From: an uncultured Draconibacterium sp. | GTDB taxonomy: Bacteria; Bacteroidota; Bacteroidia; Bacteroidales; Prolixibacteraceae | Assembly: GCF_963676735.1 (NCBI RefSeq) | Contig: NZ_OY781464.1 | Location: 3,567,001-3,631,000 of the forward strand | Direction: 5' to 3' | DNA length: 64,000 bases | In this document: piece after piece, positions 60,410-64,000 of the stretch | Numbering within the stretch: the first letter of the stretch is position 1 | Layout of the letters: each line of letters begins with the position of its first letter | Notes under the pieces: generated by a model | What the model was told of the DNA's origin: nothing | What the model saw: the letters and a program-made list of their open reading frames with translations, nothing else | Database searches by the model: none | Position numbers and translations under genes: made by a program

Positions 60410-61507
60410 TTATACTGTGTAGAGCGCTAAGGCATGCTGCTTCCCTAGTAATTTTATTTCGCCCATAGCTTTAGAAGCAAATTGTTTAGGCAGCTCACCC
60501 ATTTTATTCAAAAGAAATTTGGAAACAAGGATATCCACTCCCATTTCATTGCATTTTGACTGAATACGTGCTGCAGTATTTAATACATCGCCCGAATAGG
60601 CAATTTCACGCTTCACAATGCCTATCTCGCCAACCATTACAAAGCCATAATGAAGACCTGCCTTAAACTCCGGAGTAAGGCCTTTATAACGCTCACGATA
60701 ATAGACTGCCCGCTCCAATAAAGTCTTCTTAATATCAAAAAAACACTGAAGACAATTTGCATTTTCAATTCCTGTATTTTGCTTCCAACTTATTACAATC
60801 TCATCGCCAACATACTGATAAATTTCTCCTTTCGAATCCAGAATTTTAGGAGTAACATCCCGAATGACATCTTTCAAAAAATTGAAATACTTACCTTCAC
60901 CAAGTTGCTCTGCAATGGTAGTAGAACCCCGAATATCTAAAAACATAAAAATACGCTCTTCGCGTTTCGGTTGGAAATACTTCCCCAGGATAAAAGATTT
61001 AAATACACCTGGCCCATATTTATCGTTAACCAACAAGCCAATTAATGAAATAATTACAATCAATAGCCAGAACAAGTAGTTTTGAACAACGGTAAGCACC
61101 GAATTGGAATTCCAGACAGCCTCCCATGTATCAGGATGATTAAACGCTATGTTTAATTGAGTGGCCTTAAAGTACATGGTTGTTGTTAAAGCCACAACAA
61201 AATATACCAAACTGTACGAACACAAAATGCTAAGTAATGACCAAGCATAAGATTTAGTCCGAAGCCATTTTGACCAAAAAAATACAATACTGCTACCACC
61301 AATCAATCCTGCTGTAAGCCCGGTAATTAAACTTCCGTACAAAAATGCGGTCGGGTTTAGTCCCGATATATCAAGGTCTAACTGGATTAGTGTAGAATAG
61401 CTAGAGAAAAACTGAAGTGCTGAAATGATGGTCCAAAACAAAGTAATCCATAAAATCTTTTCAGCCTGGCTACTTATTTTTTTGATGTAAAGTGATCTTT
61501 TTTTCAT
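60410..61507 (-). CDS. Membrane adenylate/guanylate cyclase-type protein
   Basis: Protein of 365 residues with four hydrophobic segments in the first 175, then a class III cyclase domain. It carries RIFMFLDIRGSTTIAEQLG near 188, with the first metal Asp, and EIYQYVGDEIVISW near 232, with the second. GYVMVGEIG-type residues (here YGFVMVGEIG) and GDVLNTAARIQ follow. The second metal Asp and the neighbouring Glu are present, so activity is plausible; substrate (ATP or GTP) is open. Confidence 0.85.
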   Translation of the reverse strand: MKKRSLYIKKISSQAEKILWITLFWTIISALQFFSSYSTLIQLDLDISGLNPTAFLYGSLITGLTAGLIGGSSIVFFWSKWLRTKSYAWSLLSILCSYSLVYFVVALTTTMYFKATQLNIAFNHPDTWEAVWNSNSVLTVVQNYLFWLLIVIISLIGLLVNDKYGPGVFKSFILGKYFQPKREERIFMFLDIRGSTTIAEQLGEGKYFNFLKDVIRDVTPKILDSKGEIYQYVGDEIVISWKQNTGIENANCLQCFFDIKKTLLERAVYYRERYKGLTPEFKAGLHYGFVMVGEIGIVKREIAYSGDVLNTAARIQSKCNEMGVDILVSKFLLNKMGELPKQFASKAMGEIKLLGKQHALALYTV

Positions 61508-61540
61508 TTTACCGGCTCGTTAAAGTCTGGTAGTATAAAC

Positions 61541-61548
61541 CAAAAGTA
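61541..61548 (-). promoter_or_regulatory. Promoter -7 element of the cyclase gene
   Basis: The minus strand reads TACTTTTG, an exact match, 33 bases upstream of the ATG. Confidence 0.55.
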
Positions 61549-61576
61549 TTTTAAAGATAATCGTTTGGCGTTTTAA

Positions 61577-61839
61577 AGCACTACCCAGGTTCAACTTTAT
61601 GCATTCTATTCTACATTTTCAGGTTCGACAACTAACCGCTACAAGAAGGTAGACCGAGGTTTAACTACCAATAGATTGTACCAACTGGGAACGGATAAAA
61701 ATCAGTGCCAGCTTGTAGATTTCGCCCTATGGAAATTGCTCGTAAACCGTTAATCTATTATCCGGTATCGTATGTTCAAATAAAAGCTGCGATTGGAGAT
61801 GGGAATAAACCGGAAATACAAACCGTTCTATCAAAATAG
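61577..61839 (+). other. Possible decayed gene fragment or small ORF pair
   Basis: Within an otherwise empty 356-base gap, one plus frame is open for 59 codons from 61577 to a TAA at 61755. It has no clear start and encodes residues like VDRGLTTNRLYQLGTDKN. A second frame starts at an ATG at 61729 and runs 36 codons to 61839 (MEIARKPLIYYPVSYVQIKA as its first 20 residues). Base composition is richer in GC than usual spacers here. It may be the remnant of a lost gene; no family was recognised. Confidence 0.25.
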
Positions 61840-61863
61840 TCGATTTGTATTTCCGAGAATAAT

Positions 61864-63540
61864 CTATTTAACTAAAAGCATCCGAATTGATTCGGTATGT
61901 GCTCTGCCACTAACTTTTAAGAAATAGCTACCTCCGTTTAACGAGTTTCCATCAATCTGCACCTGATGGCTTCCTTCTTCTAGAAACGAACGTTGCACTT
62001 CCTTCACCAGCTTTCCGGCTGAGTCAAACAAAACTACAGTAATATCATCTGGCTCTGACATTTGAATGGTTACAGACGTTTTATTTTTAAATGGGTTGGG
62101 ATAGTTTTGCTGAACCGTCCAGGCTGCATGGCTTGTTTCCACATCGAAAACCGCTGTTGGAACAATTCGGGCACTGGCCGTATTACTGTAATCCGACTTG
62201 TCATCATTAAGATAAGCCTGTATACGGTAGCTGTATTCTACTCCTGCTACTACACTTACATCCGTATAGCCTTCCGTTTCTGCAGCTACTGAATCAAGAA
62301 GAGTATACCCACCTCCATCTTCAGAACGCTCAATGTAAAAACCCTCTTCATGTTCCGAATTATCGCTCCAGCTCAACTGCATTGTGGCATCAACAATACT
62401 TACACTCAGGTTTTGTGGCCCGCCGCTCAGTTGCTGCGGAATAGTTACTGCAATAACAGCACTGGCCGCTGAAACGCCTTCGCCATTATAGGCCACAATT
62501 CGGTACTCGTAACTGTAACCGGCCATAACTGTAAGGTCGGTATAACTGTTTACATTGGCTCCTGTACTATCGATGCGTATAAAATCTTCATCGAAGCTGC
62601 TTTTCAGCGAGTCTACCACCCTTCTTTCAATGTAAAATCCATCTTCGTTGTCTGAGTTATCAGTCCAGCTTAACATTACCTGGCTGGCTGCAATTGCTGA
62701 CTGTACTGCCGATGGTAACGTGGGAGCTGTTGCGGTAACTGTTTCTCCTCTTCCCGATGTCCAACTGACATTATCTATTTCTATCGAACCATTTAGGCTG
62801 GTGGTATCTTTTGGAGTTACCGATACTAATTCACCCGTTTTCGTAAGAAATAAAATCACTTTTGAACGGGTAGTTACCCCATCAGTAACAAATGTTGTCA
62901 CTTCCATAATCCGTAAAGCATTAAGTTGTTTTCCACCTGGAAATGTAATTTTCCCATAGGCATCTACATGCTTATCAACTGTTACTTCCTGCGTAATAGT
63001 TTGTTTTATATTCCCAACTAAGGGCACTGTGGTGGTAATATCTAAAGTTTGAGTACGTGTATGCGACTGTGTATCGCCATATTGCAAAGGCAATTTGTAC
63101 TGCACCCACGCAGGGTCGAAAGTAATTATTGTTTCAATATCTCCTGAAACAGATTGTGCAACTGTTCCTGTTCCATGACTGATAAAGTCATCGCCAACCG
63201 AGTTGTAAACCCATGTGCTCGATGGGGTTCCTTCAAACACCCCACTGTAAAACGAAGCATATTCTGCTCCGGGGAAAGATGCTGCATAATCAGAACTGGC
63301 AACATCTTTACTTTCGGTTTCAAAGGTGTAGTCAGTTTGCAACTGCGAGAAGTCCCAGGTGTTTTCACCCGGATTACCCACATCCACCGAAAGAGTTGTG
63401 GTGTCTAAATAGGTAGTAACTTTTGATCCAAGCACTAAGCCTTCTTCAAAATCTGAAGCAGTAACCGAAATTTGGGCTTTAGCTGAAAAAACGAATAAGC
63501 TGAACATTACTAACAGCATTGTAGGAGTAAAATTTCTCAT
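61864..63540 (-). CDS. Secreted fibronectin type III protein with T9SS sorting domain
   Basis: Exported protein of 558 residues. Signal peptide ends about FSAKAQ (22). The N-terminal part, to about 280, is beta-rich (WDFSQLQTDYTFETES) and resembles other Bacteroidota secreted proteins of unknown role. Two fibronectin type III-like modules follow (each with SWxDNSxxExGFYIER and YxYRIxAY). A type A T9SS domain (QQNYPNPFKNKTSVTI) ends the protein. The start at 63540 is chosen because the signal peptide begins there. Probably a surface or matrix-binding protein. Confidence 0.82.
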   Translation of the reverse strand: MRNFTPTMLLVMFSLFVFSAKAQISVTASDFEEGLVLGSKVTTYLDTTTLSVDVGNPGENTWDFSQLQTDYTFETESKDVASSDYAASFPGAEYASFYSGVFEGTPSSTWVYNSVGDDFISHGTGTVAQSVSGDIETIITFDPAWVQYKLPLQYGDTQSHTRTQTLDITTTVPLVGNIKQTITQEVTVDKHVDAYGKITFPGGKQLNALRIMEVTTFVTDGVTTRSKVILFLTKTGELVSVTPKDTTSLNGSIEIDNVSWTSGRGETVTATAPTLPSAVQSAIAASQVMLSWTDNSDNEDGFYIERRVVDSLKSSFDEDFIRIDSTGANVNSYTDLTVMAGYSYEYRIVAYNGEGVSAASAVIAVTIPQQLSGGPQNLSVSIVDATMQLSWSDNSEHEEGFYIERSEDGGGYTLLDSVAAETEGYTDVSVVAGVEYSYRIQAYLNDDKSDYSNTASARIVPTAVFDVETSHAAWTVQQNYPNPFKNKTSVTIQMSEPDDITVVLFDSAGKLVKEVQRSFLEEGSHQVQIDGNSLNGGSYFLKVSGRAHTESIRMLLVK

Positions 63541-63837
63541 AAATGTGATTTTTAAATTATTTGTGTTTGATAAAATGTAATTCTCTGCTAACACATTTCG
63601 TATACAATATAAATATAATTCCTTTAAGACCCTTTACTCTTTTTTATTATTTTACTTCTTTTTCCCAATTTGAGACAGATGGGATAAAGTTTAACTTTTA
63701 TCTCGTTGGTTAATATTGAAAATCGTCTTTTAACTGCCTATGCGATAACTGTAATCCATATTTAAAAAGCGGTTCTTGGCTAAACCTTTCCATTTTTAGG
63801 CTGTTTTAACTACTTTTAATACGGCAATGTAAACCGC
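63541..63837. other. Divergent intergenic region
   Basis: About 300 AT-rich bases between the T9SS protein gene and the CDF gene. No strong -7 element, repeat or RNA was recognised. Confidence 0.5.
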
Positions 63838-64000
63838 ATGCAAAACAACAAGTACATATTTCGCGAGGGTTGGATATCGATTTTTGCCAACACTATTCTT
63901 TTTGGCTTAAAATACTGGGCCGGTATTGTTACCGGATCGGTGGCGCTAATTGCCGATGCCTGGCACACCTTAACCGACTCGGTTTCATCGGTAATTGTTT
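63838..64000 (+). CDS. Cation diffusion facilitator (CDF) transporter, N-terminal part
   Basis: Partial gene of 54 codons running off the right edge. The start MQNKYIFREGWI-type (ATG at 63838, MQNNKYIFREGW) leads into the first membrane helix. Then comes SVALIADAWHTLTDSVSS, where His and Asp of the HxxxD metal site match the zinc site of CDF proteins (DAxHxxxD). It would export Zn2+ or similar divalent ions. The rest is outside the window. Confidence 0.85.
   Translation, partial: MQNNKYIFREGWISIFANTILFGLKYWAGIVTGSVALIADAWHTLTDSVSSVIV

Noticed and set aside
1..64000. CRISPR arrays, prophage, insertion sequences, rRNA operons
   Set aside because: No spaced repeats of 24-40 bases, no integrase, transposase or phage structural gene, and no rRNA sequence were seen.

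Overview
The window reads as ordinary chromosome of a low-GC Bacteroidota, most like the marine or sediment Marinilabiliales/Prolixibacteraceae group. That placement is inference. It rests on type IX secretion (T9SS) C-terminal domains on secreted proteins, promoters matching the Bacteroidota -7 element TAnnTTTG, a general lack of Shine-Dalgarno sequences, the mraZ-rsmH-ftsL-ftsI order, the run sigma-54 regulator-lptE-TPR-secG-(insert)-groES-groEL, the acpP-fabF-rnc operon, and a tRNA without an encoded CCA. No phage, insertion sequence, CRISPR array or rRNA was seen.

Layout. 1-2040: start of the division/cell-wall cluster on the minus strand (mraZ, rsmH, ftsL-like, 5' part of ftsI) behind a four-copy 10-bp repeat that looks like the MraZ operator. 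2338-4314: a GlsA/GlsB-like acyltransferase pair, probably for aminoacyl (glycine) lipids. 4396-6751: a SPOR protein and a long PurF-like amidotransferase. 6950-14700: small metabolic and repair genes (AhpD-like, NifX-like, YjjX, GNAT, AlbA_2 protein, alkaline phosphatase, SBF transporter, PlsC-like acyltransferase, AlkC-like glycosylase, a small lipoprotein). 14795-22115: CrtO-like membrane protein, cold-shock protein, aspS, tadA, a GH20 hexosaminidase lipoprotein and a divergent NagX-like membrane acetyltransferase. 22231-27683: aroA and aroB, a membrane protein with dprA, and a DEAD-box helicase. 27753-30131: an ExbB/TolQ-membrane protein-ExbD-ExbD energy-transduction operon. 30266-33877: tRNA-Ser(GGA), ansA, tatD, gdhA. 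34376-40747: groEL, groES, two inserted plus-strand genes (a lipoprotein and a cysteine-rich PAS protein), secG, a TPR protein, lptE and a sigma-54 activator. 40978-48189: kdsB, two T9SS-tagged proteins (one almost only a sorting domain, the other a PLD-type protein), a Tat-exported aldo/keto reductase, a Moco-carrier-like protein and lepA. 48266-51194: an OmpR-type two-component system and purN. 51378-56849: acpP-fabF-rnc, a LAB_N membrane protein, a short MotA/ExbB-like protein and a LytS/LytTR two-component pair. 56846-60159: iorA-iorB with an uncharacterised tandem-duplicated protein. 60410-64000: a membrane cyclase, a T9SS fibronectin-type protein and the start of a CDF metal transporter.

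Most genes are housekeeping. The parts most worth a second look are the iorAB-linked duplicated protein (56846-57691), the CTD-only T9SS protein beside a secreted PLD protein (41788-44433), the cysteine-rich PAS protein inserted between secG and groES, the TGAC/GTCA dyads shared by the groES and sigma-54-activator upstream regions, and the GlsA/GlsB lipid pair. No convincingly new multi-gene system was found.
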